Under the pieces are notes generated by a model that had not been told where the DNA came from, searched no databases, and worked only from the letters and a program-made list of their open reading frames with translations. The translations under genes were made by a program, and so were the position numbers. Positions 63,524 through 64,000 of a stretch of 64,000 nt of DNA are shown here, piece after piece (position 1 is the stretch's first letter; each line of letters begins with the position of its first letter). The DNA comes from JBKEAJ01 sp047974415 (GTDB taxonomy: Bacteria > Bacteroidota > Bacteroidia > Bacteroidales > Prolixibacteraceae), in NCBI GenBank assembly GCA_047974415.1, contig JBKECH010000020.1, positions 36,261-100,260 on the forward strand. Reading direction: 5' to 3'.

Positions 63524-63550
63524 TTAGAGCCCATCCATAAAATAATAGCA

Positions 63551-63587
63551 GGGAGTCCAAAACATTTTGGACTCCCTCTTTTTTTAA
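63551..63587 (+). terminator. Intrinsic terminator after fbaA
   Basis: GGGAGTCCAAAA (63551-63562) and TTTTGGACTCCC (63565-63576) form a 12-bp perfect stem followed by TCTTTTTTT. It is the clearest classical terminator in the window. Confidence 0.85.
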
Positions 63588-63650
63588 GAATATTAAACCC
63601 ATAGAGGCAAACACATAGCATTCGCTATGTCAATTCACAAAAACATTTCC

Positions 63651-63658
63651 TATCTTTG
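63651..63658 (+). promoter_or_regulatory. -7 promoter box for the Rpn-family gene
   Basis: TATCTTTG, an exact TAnnTTTG box, lies 23 bases before the ATG at 63681. Confidence 0.55.
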
Positions 63659-63680
63659 TGCGTATATAAGGTATAAACAA

Positions 63681-64000
63681 ATGAGATACTTAGACCCGAA
63701 AAATGACCTGACTTTTAAGAAGATCTTTGGCGAACATCCGCACTTGGTTAAAAGCTTGCTGAATGCGCTATTACCCTTGGAAGATGGTCAGCAGATAGAG
63801 GATATAGAATATCTTCCTGCCGAACTAGTGCCAGAAATATATGGACTGAAGGATTCAATTGTCGACGTTCGATGCAAGGACAACAGAGGCCGACAGTTCA
63901 TAGTAGAAATGCAGATAGTATGGACACAAGGCTTTGAGTCCAGAGTGCTGTATAATGCCGCAAAGGCTTATGTGAAACAATTGAACAAAGGAGACAAATA
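63681..64000 (+). CDS. Rpn/PD-(D/E)XK nuclease family protein, 5' part
   Basis: The frame is open to the window end (106 codons seen). The opening RYLDPKNDLTFKKIFGEHPHLVKSLL and the core EIYGLKDSIVDVRCKDNRGRQFIVEMQI with the D...ExQ nuclease residues match the PD-(D/E)XK 'transposase'/Rpn family (recombination-promoting nucleases), abundant and often multicopy in Bacteroidota. It may be a mobile or phase-variable gene; only the N-terminal part is visible. Confidence 0.85.
   Translation, partial: MRYLDPKNDLTFKKIFGEHPHLVKSLLNALLPLEDGQQIEDIEYLPAELVPEIYGLKDSIVDVRCKDNRGRQFIVEMQIVWTQGFESRVLYNAAKAYVKQLNKGDK

Noticed and set aside
1..64000. CRISPR array, prophage or complete insertion sequence
   Set aside because: No regularly spaced identical repeats with unique spacers, no phage structural genes and no transposase gene other than the partial Rpn-family gene at the end were found.

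Overview
The window is a stretch of a Bacteroidales-type (phylum Bacteroidota) chromosome. Evidence for this is the repeated -7 promoter box TAnnTTTG, lineage-typical families (DUF4837, DUF4494, DUF3109, the lipoprotein TamL, a VorB-type ferredoxin oxidoreductase operon, TonB receptor plus tandem TonB genes), the AT-rich lipoprotein signals and the absence of strong Shine-Dalgarno sequences. I see no rRNA, CRISPR array, intact insertion sequence or prophage. There is one tRNA, Arg(CCG).

Layout. 1-2144: 3'-truncated family 31 glycosidase (minus). 2543-3754: aminotransferase. 4092-8816: an envelope operon (M23 peptidase, dxr, rseP, a small tatA, DUF4837 lipoprotein). 9104-9176: tRNA-Arg. 9321-11352: cardiolipin synthase and HdeD. 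11608-14178: a GC-richer pair, BNR_4 propeller plus GH88 unsaturated glucuronyl hydrolase. 14356-18657: mqnC, recJ, an acetyltransferase and a probably truncated hypothetical. 18775-22250: DUF418 protein, the DAHP synthase/chorismate mutase fusion and tyrA, preceded by an attenuator. 22380-26820: tamL diverging from an RNA methyltransferase, HAD and CBM9-like cluster. 27123-32597: TPR lipoprotein, mpl, and korDABC. 33248-40684: a RelA-type enzyme with a degenerate hydrolase domain, pdxJ diverging from CBS-nadK-DUF4494-DUF4261-like-gpmI. 40883-46124: DUF3109, a lipoprotein, a CPBP protease, a radical SAM enzyme, rnhA and dapF. 46138-53164: TonB receptor, MFS transporter, hemN, hemG and hemH in one tight operon. 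53572-60543: a small membrane protein, a NagZ/beta-lactamase fusion, asd and two tonB paralogues. 61096-64000: CoA-transferase, class II aldolase and the start of an Rpn/PD-(D/E)XK protein.

Most notable: (1) an 18-residue leader peptide carrying Phe-Phe-Tyr-Tyr, followed by mutually exclusive antiterminator and terminator hairpins, sits just upstream of tyrA-aroA/CM. It looks like a textbook ribosome-mediated aromatic amino-acid attenuator. (2) A roughly 160-bp MITE-like family with 18-20 bp inverted ends occurs in more than ten full or partial copies. Several copies touch or supply stop codons, and one abuts a start codon. (3) A second repeat family lies only between co-directional genes and forms the region just before three start codons. 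(4) A TonB receptor and MFS transporter are fused in one operon to the last three haem biosynthesis genes, suggesting porphyrin salvage.

Functionally the window mixes core metabolism (isoprenoid, aromatic, DAP/lysine, haem, menaquinone, glycolysis, amino-acid fermentation) with envelope and peptidoglycan turnover (M23, Mpl, NagZ-like fusion, RseP, TamL, TonB).
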